Positions 54,576 through 62,427 of a DNA stretch of 64,000 nt are shown one piece after another (the stretch's first letter is position 1; every line of letters begins with the position of its first letter). The notes under the pieces were generated by a model. That model ran no database searches. It was not told where the DNA came from and worked only from the letters and a program-made list of their open reading frames with translations. Origin of the DNA: Cellulomonas flavigena DSM 20109 (GTDB taxonomy: Bacteria > Actinomycetota > Actinomycetes > Actinomycetales > Cellulomonadaceae); contig NC_014151.1 of assembly GCF_000092865.1 (NCBI RefSeq), forward strand, positions 2,232,001 through 2,296,000, in the 5' to 3' direction. The translations under genes were made by a program, and so were the position numbers.

Positions 54576-56567
54576 TCAGTCGACCGGGGCGGCCGCCTCG
54601 GCGAACTGGCTGCGGTACAGCTGCGCGTACGCACCGTCGGCCGCGACGAGGTCGTCGTGCGTGCCCTGCTCGACGATCCTCCCGTGCTCCATGACGAGGA
54701 TGACGTCGGCGTCGCGGATCGTGGACAGCCGGTGCGCGATGACGAACGACGTGCGCCCGGCGCGCAAGGCGTTCATCGCGTGCTGCACGAGCACCTCGGT
54801 GCGCGTGTCGACCGACGACGTCGCCTCGTCGAGGATGAGGATCGCCGGGTCGGCGAGGAACGCGCGCGCGATGGTGAGCAGCTGCTTCTCGCCGGCGGAC
54901 ACCGCGCCGCCCTCGTCGTCGAGCACGGTGTCGTACCCGTCGGGCAGGGTGCGCACGAACCGGTCGACGTGGGTCGCGACGGCGGCCTCGACGACCTGCT
55001 CGTGCGTCGCGGAGTCCACGCCGTACGCGATGTTCTCCGCGATCGTCCCTTCGTACAGCCACGTGTCCTGCAGGACCATGCCGATCTGCGACCGCAGCGC
55101 GTCGCGCGTGACGTCCCGCGTGTCGACACCGTCGAGCGTGATGCGCCCGGAGTCGACCTCGTAGAACCGCATGACGAGGTTGACGAGAGTGGTCTTGCCG
55201 GCGCCCGTGGGCCCGACGATCGCGACGGTCTGCCCGGGCTCCGCGACGACCGACAGGTTCTCGATGAGCGGCGTGTCCGCGTCGTAGCGGAACGACACGT
55301 CCTCGAACGCGACGCGGCCGCGCACGCGTTCCGGCAGCGTCGCGGGCTGCGCGGGGTCGGGCGTCTGCTCCTGCGCGTCCAGCAGCTCGAACACGCGCTC
55401 GGCGGACGCGACACCGGACTGCAGCAGGTTCGCCATCGACGCGATCTGCGTGATCGGCTGCGTGAACTGCCGCGAGTACTGGATGAACGCCTGCACGTCG
55501 CCGAGCGACATCGTGCCCGACGCGACCCGCAGGCCACCGACCACGGCGACGACGAGGTAGTTGAGGTTGGCGATGAACCCCAGCGCCGGCTGGATGATTC
55601 CGGAGATGAACTGCGCCCGGAACGCGGACTCGTAGAGCTTGCCGTTGCGCTCGGCGAACGTCGCGGCGGCCTCCTGCTGCCGGCCGAAGACGGTGACCAG
55701 CGCGTGGCCCGTGAACATCTCCTCGATGTGGGCGTTGAGCTTGCCGGTCCACGCCCACTGCTCGACGAACTGCGGTTGCGAGCGCTTGGCGATCGCGGCC
55801 GCGACCACGACCGACAGCGGGACCGTCACCAGGGCGACGACCGCGAGAAGCGGCGAGATCCAGAACATCATCGCGAGCACGCCGACGACCGTCAGCACCG
55901 AGGTGATGAGCTGCGAGAGCGTCTGCTGCACGGTCTGCGCGACGTTGTCGATGTCGTTGGTGACACGCGACAACAGCTCACCGCGCGGCTGCTTGTCGAA
56001 GTACGACAGCGGGACGCGCGTGAGCTTCTCCTCGACCTGCGTCCGCATGCGCAGGACCGTGTTCTGCACCGCGCGCGCCGTCAGCCGCCCTTGCAGCCAG
56101 CCGAACACGAACGCGGCGACGTACACGCCGAGCACCAGCAGCAGGATCGAGCCGAGCCGCTCGAAGTCGACGCCGTCGCCGACGGTCAGGCCGGGCATGC
56201 CCGCGACCATGTCTGCCACCGTGCCCTGCCCCGCGGCGCGCAGCGCGTCGACCGCCTCCTGCTGCGTGCTGCCGGCCGGCAGGAGCTGCGCGAGCTGCCG
56301 CGAGACCACACCGTCGAACAGCACGTCGGTCGCGTTGCCCAGCAGCTTGGGGCCGGCAACCGCCGCCGCCACCGACAACGCCCCCAGCACGAGTACGGCG
56401 ACGAGCCGGACACGCTCGGGCGCCAGCACCGTGAGCAGGCGCCGCAACGAGCCACGGAAGTCCATCGACTTCTGACCGGGCATCCCCAGACCCATGCCCA
56501 TGGGCCCGCCACGCGGCCCGCCGGGCGGCGGGCCGGCGGGACGGTCGGTCCTCGTCGTGGCGCTCAT
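54576..56567 (-). CDS. ABC exporter half-transporter (catalytic partner)
   Basis: 663 residues. Six membrane segments (about 40-380), then an ATPase: Walker A VGPTGAGKTTL, signature VSAGEKQLLTIARA (SAGEK in place of SGGQ) and Walker B ILILDEATSSVD with the catalytic Glu; H-loop IAHRLSTI. With the next gene, whose Walker B Glu is missing, it should form a heterodimer with one active site, like TmrAB or LmrCD. N-terminus is Gly/Pro-rich. Overlaps the upstream gene's stop by four bases. Substrate unknown: drugs, lipids or peptides. Confidence 0.93.
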   Translation of the reverse strand: MSATTRTDRPAGPPPGGPRGGPMGMGLGMPGQKSMDFRGSLRRLLTVLAPERVRLVAVLVLGALSVAAAVAGPKLLGNATDVLFDGVVSRQLAQLLPAGSTQQEAVDALRAAGQGTVADMVAGMPGLTVGDGVDFERLGSILLLVLGVYVAAFVFGWLQGRLTARAVQNTVLRMRTQVEEKLTRVPLSYFDKQPRGELLSRVTNDIDNVAQTVQQTLSQLITSVLTVVGVLAMMFWISPLLAVVALVTVPLSVVVAAAIAKRSQPQFVEQWAWTGKLNAHIEEMFTGHALVTVFGRQQEAAATFAERNGKLYESAFRAQFISGIIQPALGFIANLNYLVVAVVGGLRVASGTMSLGDVQAFIQYSRQFTQPITQIASMANLLQSGVASAERVFELLDAQEQTPDPAQPATLPERVRGRVAFEDVSFRYDADTPLIENLSVVAEPGQTVAIVGPTGAGKTTLVNLVMRFYEVDSGRITLDGVDTRDVTRDALRSQIGMVLQDTWLYEGTIAENIAYGVDSATHEQVVEAAVATHVDRFVRTLPDGYDTVLDDEGGAVSAGEKQLLTIARAFLADPAILILDEATSSVDTRTEVLVQHAMNALRAGRTSFVIAHRLSTIRDADVILVMEHGRIVEQGTHDDLVAADGAYAQLYRSQFAEAAAPVD

Positions 56568-58309
56568 GCCGCCTCCTGCGCGCTCAGCTGGGAGTACACG
56601 ATCTCCTGGTACGTCTCGTTCGACGCCAGCAGCTCGTCGTGGGTGCCGTCACCGACCACGCGTCCCTCGTCGAGGACGAGGATGCGGTCGGCGTGGCGGA
56701 TGGTCGCGACGCGCTGGGCCACGACGAGCACCGTCGCCCGCCGGGTCTCCGGTGCCAGGGCCGCGCGCAGTGCGGCGTCGGTGGCGTAGTCCAGCGCGGA
56801 GAACGAGTCGTCGAACAGGTAGATGCTCGGGCGCCGCACGAGCGCCCGCGCGATGGCCAGCCGTTGGCGCTGCCCGCCCGACAGGTTCGTCCCGCCCTGC
56901 GCGACCGGTGCGTCGATGCCCTCGGGCAGCGCCTCGACGAAGTCGCGCGCCTGCGCGACCTCCAGCGCGTGCCAGAGCTCGTCGTCGGTGGCCTCGGGCC
57001 GCCCGAACTGCAGGTTGCTGCGCACGGTGCCGGAGAACAGGTACGGGCGCTGCGGCACCAGCCCGATGCGTGAGCCCAGCGCCACCGGGTCGGCCTCGCG
57101 GACGTCGACGCCGTCGACGAGCACGCTGCCGCCCGTCACGTCGTACAGGCGTGGGACGAGGTGCAGGAGCGTCGTCTTGCCGGAGCCCGTCGACCCGATG
57201 ACGGCCGTGGTCCGGCCGGGTTCGGCCACGAACGACACGTCGTGCAGCACCGGGTGCTCGGCGCCCGGGTACCGGAACTCGACGTCCCGCAGCTCGAGCC
57301 GCCCGCGCGACGCGTCCGGGCCCTCGGCGAACGCGACCGGCCGGGTGGGCGGCACCACGGTCGTGGAGGTGTCGAGCACCTCGCCGATGCGGTCGGCGGA
57401 CACCATGGCCCGCGGGACCATGACGACCATCATCGAGCTCATCATCACGGCCATGAGGACGAACATGATGTAGCTGAGGAACGCGATGAGCGACCCGATC
57501 TGCATGAGCCCGTCGTCGACCCGCTGTGCCCCGAACCACAGGACCGACACGCTCGAGACGTTCATCACGAGCATCACCACGGGGAACATCAGGGCGAACA
57601 GCAGCCCGGCGCGCAGCGACGCGACGTACAGGGCCGTGTTGGCGACCTCGAAGCGCTCCTGCTCCTGCCGCTCGCGCACGAACGCGCGGATGACACGGAC
57701 ACCCGTGAGCTGCTCGCGCATCACGCGGTTCACCGCGTCGATCCGCTGCTGCATCTGCCGGAACCACGGCACCATCCGCCACACGATCAGCCCGATGACC
57801 ACGGCGAGCACCGGCACCACGACGAGCAGCAGTGCGGAGAGCCCCACGTCCTCGCGCAGCGACATCACCACGCCGCCGACCAGCATGAGCGGAGCCATGA
57901 CCAGGAACACGAAGGTCATGAAGACGACCATCTGCACCTGCTGGACGTCGTTCGTGGTGCGCGTGATGAGCGTCGGTGCTCCGAACCTCCCCATCTCCTG
58001 CTGGGAGAAGGACTGGACCTGGTCGAACAGCCGTGCCCGCACGTCGCGGCCGAACGCCATGGCGGTGCGCGCACCGAACCACACCGCGGCCACCGACGCG
58101 ACGACCTGCACGAGACTGACGGCGAGCATGACGCCGCCGAGACGCCAGATCGTGGCGGTGTCCCCCTGGGCGACGCCGTCGTCGATGATGTCGGCGTTGA
58201 GGCTGGGCAGCCACAGCGTGGCGATGACCTGCACCATCTGCAGGGCGAGCACGGCGACGACGGCGCCCTGGTACGGGCGCAGGTGCTCCCGGAGCAGTCG
58301 CATGAGCAT
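56564..58309 (-). CDS. ABC exporter half-transporter with degenerate Walker B
   Basis: 581 residues. Six membrane segments (about 17-310), ATPase with Walker A IGSTGSGKTTL, signature LSGGQRQRLAIARAL and Walker B IYLFDDSFSALD, in which Asp replaces the catalytic Glu; the H-loop reads VVAQRVATI, Gln instead of His. Both changes mark the degenerate site of heterodimeric exporters. ATG 58309 is preferred because AAGG lies nine bases upstream; the frame is open 48 codons further. First gene of the two-gene operon. Confidence 0.93.
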   Translation of the reverse strand: MLMRLLREHLRPYQGAVVAVLALQMVQVIATLWLPSLNADIIDDGVAQGDTATIWRLGGVMLAVSLVQVVASVAAVWFGARTAMAFGRDVRARLFDQVQSFSQQEMGRFGAPTLITRTTNDVQQVQMVVFMTFVFLVMAPLMLVGGVVMSLREDVGLSALLLVVVPVLAVVIGLIVWRMVPWFRQMQQRIDAVNRVMREQLTGVRVIRAFVRERQEQERFEVANTALYVASLRAGLLFALMFPVVMLVMNVSSVSVLWFGAQRVDDGLMQIGSLIAFLSYIMFVLMAVMMSSMMVVMVPRAMVSADRIGEVLDTSTTVVPPTRPVAFAEGPDASRGRLELRDVEFRYPGAEHPVLHDVSFVAEPGRTTAVIGSTGSGKTTLLHLVPRLYDVTGGSVLVDGVDVREADPVALGSRIGLVPQRPYLFSGTVRSNLQFGRPEATDDELWHALEVAQARDFVEALPEGIDAPVAQGGTNLSGGQRQRLAIARALVRRPSIYLFDDSFSALDYATDAALRAALAPETRRATVLVVAQRVATIRHADRILVLDEGRVVGDGTHDELLASNETYQEIVYSQLSAQEAA

Positions 58310-58500
58310 GGCGTGGAGCCTTCCGTGGCGGGGTCGACCCGGGCGGGTCGTGCGACGGGCGCGGGGGCACCCTCGGCAGCAGGACAACGATGCCGCGGGC
58401 AACCGCTTGGTGCACCGTGATTCCGCGCAGGGCGGACAAGGAGCGGGCAGCACGACGCCGGCACCCCGGGACGGGGTGCCGGCGTCGGTCGGGCGACAGG

Positions 58501-59820
58501 TCAGCGCGCGGGCGGCTGGCCCTCCTCAGGACGCTGCGGCGGGACCGACGGAGGGGGCCCCTGGCGCGGCGGCACCTGCGGCGGGAGCGCCTGGGGCGCT
58601 TGCTGCTGCGGGGCCTGCTGGGGTGACTGCTGCGGGGCCGCCGGCTGCTGCGGGGCCTGCGCGGGACGCGCGGGCGGCGTGCCGTACGCGGGCTGCTGCG
58701 GTGCGACAGGCCCGGCACCCGGGCGCTGCCCCCGCTCGGCCGCGGGGTCGAACGGCACACCCGACAGTGTGCCCGCGCTCGTGGCGTCCGCCGTGGCGGC
58801 CGCCGACTCGCGCCGCGCCTCCGCCAGCGCCTCGCTCGGGTCGGTCAGCGAGACGGGCGGCAGATCGCCCTCGGCGAGCGGCGAGCTCCCCGCGGGACGT
58901 GTCGGGTAGTCCTGGCCGTCGCTGCCGCCCGCGCCGGCGAAGCCCTTGGAGAGCCACCCCAGCGCACCGCTGAGCTCGGCCGGCAGGAACCACATCTTGT
59001 TCGACGGGCTCGACGCGATCTTCGGCAGCGTCTGCAGGTACTGGTACGCGAGCAGCTTGGGGTCGGCGTCGCCGCGGTGCACGGCGTCGAACACCTGGAG
59101 GATCGCGCGGGCCTCACCCTCGGCCCGCAGGATGGCCGACTGCGCCTCACCCTCGGCCCGCAGGATCGCCGACTGCTTCTCGCCCTCGGCCGTGAGGATC
59201 GCGGACTGCTTGACACCCTCGGCCGTGAGGATCGCGGCGCGACGGTCCCGCTCGGCCCGCATCTGCTGCTCCATCGAGCCCTGCACCGACGCGGGCGGGT
59301 CGATCGCCTTGAGCTCGACGCGGTTGACGCGGATGCCCCACTTGCCGGTCGCCTCGTCGAGCACGCCGCGCAGCTGACCGTTGATCTGGTCGCGGCTCGT
59401 CAGCGTCTGCTCCAGGTCCATGGAACCGATGACGTTGCGGAGCGTCGTGACGGTGAGCTGCTCGATGCCGGTGATGTAGTTGGCGATCTCGTAGACCGCG
59501 TCCTTCGGCGAGGTCACCTGGAAGTAGATGACCGTGTCGATGCTCACGACGAGGTTGTCGGAGGTGATCACGGGCTGCGGCGGGAAGGACACGACCTGCT
59601 CGCGCAGGTCGACGTTCGCGCGCACACGGTCCACGAACGGGATCAGCAGGTGCAGACCGGCGTCGAGCGTCTTGTTGTAGCGCCCGAGCCGCTCGACGAT
59701 GATCGCCACCGCCTGGGGCACGATCCGCACCGCGCGCGCCAGCGCGACCACGACGAAGATCAGGACGAGGACGAGCACCAGGATCGCAGCGATCTGGCCG
59801 GCACCGGGGCCGTCGTTCAT
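58501..59820 (-). CDS. SPFH/band 7 protein (QmcA/stomatin-like)
   Basis: 439 residues. One N-terminal membrane segment (about 10-32), SPFH domain (about 35-190: ARAVRIVPQAVAIIVERLGRYNKTLDAGLHLLIPFVDRV, VSFPPQPVITSDNL), then four 11-residue repeats of AILTAEG/AILRAEG type (about 195-235) forming a coiled coil, and a Gln/Pro-rich C-terminal tail from about 350. Forms membrane scaffolds (flotillin-like). Cotranscribed downstream of nfeD-like, a standard SPFH-NfeD pair. Confidence 0.93.
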   Translation of the reverse strand: MNDGPGAGQIAAILVLVLVLIFVVVALARAVRIVPQAVAIIVERLGRYNKTLDAGLHLLIPFVDRVRANVDLREQVVSFPPQPVITSDNLVVSIDTVIYFQVTSPKDAVYEIANYITGIEQLTVTTLRNVIGSMDLEQTLTSRDQINGQLRGVLDEATGKWGIRVNRVELKAIDPPASVQGSMEQQMRAERDRRAAILTAEGVKQSAILTAEGEKQSAILRAEGEAQSAILRAEGEARAILQVFDAVHRGDADPKLLAYQYLQTLPKIASSPSNKMWFLPAELSGALGWLSKGFAGAGGSDGQDYPTRPAGSSPLAEGDLPPVSLTDPSEALAEARRESAAATADATSAGTLSGVPFDPAAERGQRPGAGPVAPQQPAYGTPPARPAQAPQQPAAPQQSPQQAPQQQAPQALPPQVPPRQGPPPSVPPQRPEEGQPPAR

Positions 59821-59892
59821 GGCACCTCCGCAGGTACTGCCGCCCGGACCGGGGCGGCCACGGTGACCCGGGGACCGGGTCGCATGCTCAGG

Positions 59893-60366
59893 TCACACCG
59901 GCGCGACGCCCGGCGCAGCCGTACCGCCCGCAGCGGTCGCGGGCGCAGGGCTGACGACCGCCGTCGCGCCGTCGATCTTCGTCACCGTCACCCGGGTGCC
60001 GGGCGGCAGCGAGCCGCCGTCGGCCGTCCGCGCGCTCCAGACCTCACCGGCGAGCTTCACACGGCCCGTCGAGCCGTCGACCGCCGCCACGACCGTGGCC
60101 TCGCGTCCGACGAGCGCCGCGGCGTTCGTCTCCGGCAGGTCGGCACGGCCCCTGAGATGGCGCAGCAGCCACGGCCGCAGCGCCGCGAGCAGCACGATCG
60201 ACGTGAGCGCCGCGACGAGGATCTGCACGGCCACCGGGGCACCCAGGGCGTAGGCCAGCGCACCGGCGAGGGCTCCCCCGGCGAACATGACGAGCACGAG
60301 GTCCAGCGACAGCATCTCGAGGATGCCGAGCGCCAGCGCTCCCCCGACCCACCAGAGCCACCCCAT
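59893..60366 (-). CDS. NfeD-family protein
   Basis: 157 residues: three membrane segments (about 5-70, with ILEMLSLDLVLVMFAGGALAGALAY and a second cluster at 50-68) and a C-terminal OB-fold (about 82-140: LVGREATVVAAVDGSTGRVKLAGEVWSAR). Partner of SPFH proteins in the same membrane assemblies. ATG 60366 lies eight bases after GGAGG; the GTG three codons upstream overlaps that site and is rejected. Located 72 bases upstream of the SPFH gene on the same strand, one operon. Confidence 0.93.
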   Translation of the reverse strand: MGWLWWVGGALALGILEMLSLDLVLVMFAGGALAGALAYALGAPVAVQILVAALTSIVLLAALRPWLLRHLRGRADLPETNAAALVGREATVVAAVDGSTGRVKLAGEVWSARTADGGSLPPGTRVTVTKIDGATAVVSPAPATAAGGTAAPGVAPV

Positions 60367-60458
60367 GGAAGCCACCTCCGCAGTCGCCGTCGTCCGTGGA
60401 GCGATCCTATGCGATCCCTTTGCCCATCTCTGGCGGCTGCGTCACGGTACGGCCACGA

Positions 60459-61256
60459 TCAGCCCGCGACGGCACCTGTCGCGTGCGCGGCCCAGCGGCC
60501 GTCGACCTTGTCCAGCCGCAGCGGCACGTCGAACGTCCCGGAGAGGTTCTCGGCCGTCAGCGTCTCGTCGATGGGCCCGGCCGCGTGCACGCGGCCGGCA
60601 CGCAGCAGCAGCAGGTGCGTGAAACCCGGCGGGATCTCCTCGACGTGGTGGGTGACCAGCACGAGCGCGGGCGAACGACGGTCGCGCGCGAGCTCGGCCA
60701 GCGCACCGACCAGCTCCTCCCGCCCTCCCAGGTCGAGTCCCGCGGCCGGCTCGTCGAGCAGCAGCAGCTCCGGGTCGCTCATGAGCGAGCGCGCGATCTG
60801 CACGCGCTTGCGCTCGCCCTCGGACAGCGTGCCGAACCACCGCTCCGCGAGGTGGGACACCCCGAAGGCGGCGAGCAGGTCCGACGCACGCGACTCGTCC
60901 ACCCCCTCGTACTCCTCGCGCCAACGGCCCGTCACGCCGTACGCGGCCGTGAGGACGACGTCGCGCACCGTCTCCCCCGACGGGATCCGGTCGGCGAGCG
61001 CGGCGCTCGCCAGGCCGATCCGCGGGCGCAGCTCGAAGACGTCGGTGGCGCCCAGGCGCGAGCCGAGGAGCGTGGCGGACCCCGTCGTGGGGTGCATGCG
61101 TCCCGAGGCGACCTGCAGCAGGGTCGTCTTGCCGGCACCGTTGCGACCCAGCACGACCCACCGCTCGCCCTCCTGCACCCGCCAGGACAGGGCCTCGAGG
61201 ATCGTCGTCGCCCCCCGGCGGATCGTCACGTCCTGCAGGTCGAGCACGTCGGTCAT
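60459..61256 (-). CDS. ABC transporter ATP-binding protein
   Basis: 265 residues, an ATPase alone with no membrane partner beside it. Walker A LGRNGAGKTTL, signature LSEGERKRVQIARSL, Walker B LLLLDEPAAGLD and H-loop VTHHVEEIP. Resembles YbbL/YlmA-like ABC ATPases (molybdate-type ModF group). ATG 61256 is chosen because TAGGGT (61265-61270) ends eight bases before it; the GTG two codons upstream would lie between. Confidence 0.88.
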   Translation of the reverse strand: MTDVLDLQDVTIRRGATTILEALSWRVQEGERWVVLGRNGAGKTTLLQVASGRMHPTTGSATLLGSRLGATDVFELRPRIGLASAALADRIPSGETVRDVVLTAAYGVTGRWREEYEGVDESRASDLLAAFGVSHLAERWFGTLSEGERKRVQIARSLMSDPELLLLDEPAAGLDLGGREELVGALAELARDRRSPALVLVTHHVEEIPPGFTHLLLLRAGRVHAAGPIDETLTAENLSGTFDVPLRLDKVDGRWAAHATGAVAG

Positions 61257-61264
61257 GTCCACAG

Positions 61265-61270
61265 ACCCTA
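61265..61270 (-). promoter_or_regulatory. -10 TAGGGT, leaderless ABC ATPase
   Basis: TAGGGT on the minus strand, eight bases before ATG 61256; decides against GTG 61262. Confidence 0.6.
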
Positions 61271-61335
61271 ACCGTCCGAGCGGGTCCGGCGTGCCGTCGC
61301 GCCACGCCCGGGGACGGATCTCACACCCTCGCGGC

Positions 61336-62358
61336 TCACAGCTCGATCGTCAGCATCGTCGAGGTGTGCGTGACCTCGTAGCCCAGCGCGGCGTACAGGC
61401 CGTGCGCGCCGGACGGGTTCGCGGTGTCCACGTCGAGCTCGGCGTACTGCATCCCGTCCGCCGCGTACGCGTGCATCACGGCGGCGAGCAGCGCGACCGC
61501 GACCCGACGCCCCCGCCACGCCCGCCGCACGCCCAGCAGGTCGGTGTAGCCGAAGGAGTAGCCGGACGCCGGGAAGTCCTGCTCGTACCGCCCGGAGACG
61601 GCGTACCCCGCCACCTCGTCGCCGTCGAGAGCGACGAACGACCACGTCGGTGCGAACATCGCCTGCGACGCGCGCCACTGCTCGGGCGTCCGCGGCTCGG
61701 ACCCCCAGTGGTCGGCGAACGCCTCGTTGTGGGCGAGCCGCACGGCGTCGTCGAGCTCCGCCGTCCACGGCACGACCCGCACGCCGTCGAGCTCCGGCAC
61801 GTCGGGCAGCGGCCGGTCGAGAGGGCGGCGCATCTGCGTGTAGTAACGGATGGGCGTGAAGCCCGCCGCCGCGTACAGCCGCGCCACGTCGGGTGTCGCG
61901 CCGTCGGCGTGGGTCGCGATGCGCGCGGGCACGTCCTTGCCGGACGCCGCCAGCAGCTGCCGGGCGCGCGCCACCTGCCAGGCGACGAGGGCGCTGCCGA
62001 TCCCCCGGCCGCGCCACACCGGGTCGACATCGCCCTCGACGAACGCGCGGACGACCGTCCGGTCACCGGGCGGGACCTCCACCTGGGCCCACGCGCGCGG
62101 CGTCCCGTCACCGTCCACGCCCACGAGCACGTCACGCGCGAGGTCGCGCCACTCGCGCTCGAGCTCCTCGGCCACCTCCGGCACCGACGACCGGTAGTGC
62201 AGCGCGTCGGCCTCCTGGCCGCGGACCCGCAGGGCGGTGATCGCGGCGGCGTCCTCGACGGCCCCGGCCCGCCAGGTCAGCCCCGTGGCCGCCGCCGGCA
62301 GCGGCACCCGCTCCGGCGCGGCGGCGCGGACGGCCAGGGGGACGACGGTGTCGCTCAT
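61336..62358 (-). CDS. Tandem GNAT acetyltransferase
   Basis: 340 residues with two GNAT folds. The first (about 25-180) has DPVWRGRGIGSALVAWQ as acetyl-CoA motif A; the second (about 195-340) has LGVRRAWRGRRVAVALL. MshD of mycothiol synthesis has the same tandem layout; mshC is in this window, but typical MshD landmarks could not be confirmed, so the substrate is left open. ATG 62358 has CAGGCT seven bases upstream, a near-consensus -10. Confidence 0.85.
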   Translation of the reverse strand: MSDTVVPLAVRAAAPERVPLPAAATGLTWRAGAVEDAAAITALRVRGQEADALHYRSSVPEVAEELEREWRDLARDVLVGVDGDGTPRAWAQVEVPPGDRTVVRAFVEGDVDPVWRGRGIGSALVAWQVARARQLLAASGKDVPARIATHADGATPDVARLYAAAGFTPIRYYTQMRRPLDRPLPDVPELDGVRVVPWTAELDDAVRLAHNEAFADHWGSEPRTPEQWRASQAMFAPTWSFVALDGDEVAGYAVSGRYEQDFPASGYSFGYTDLLGVRRAWRGRRVAVALLAAVMHAYAADGMQYAELDVDTANPSGAHGLYAALGYEVTHTSTMLTIEL

Positions 62359-62427
62359 GCACCCGAGCCTGGCGCGAACAGCGCCGCGGGTCCATCGATA
62401 TCCGCGGTGCAGGCCGCACCGCGGCCC

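Noticed and set aside
59110..59240. Four 11-residue repeats in the SPFH gene as a novelty
   Set aside because: Repeated AILTAEG/AILRAEG units are the normal coiled coil of this family.
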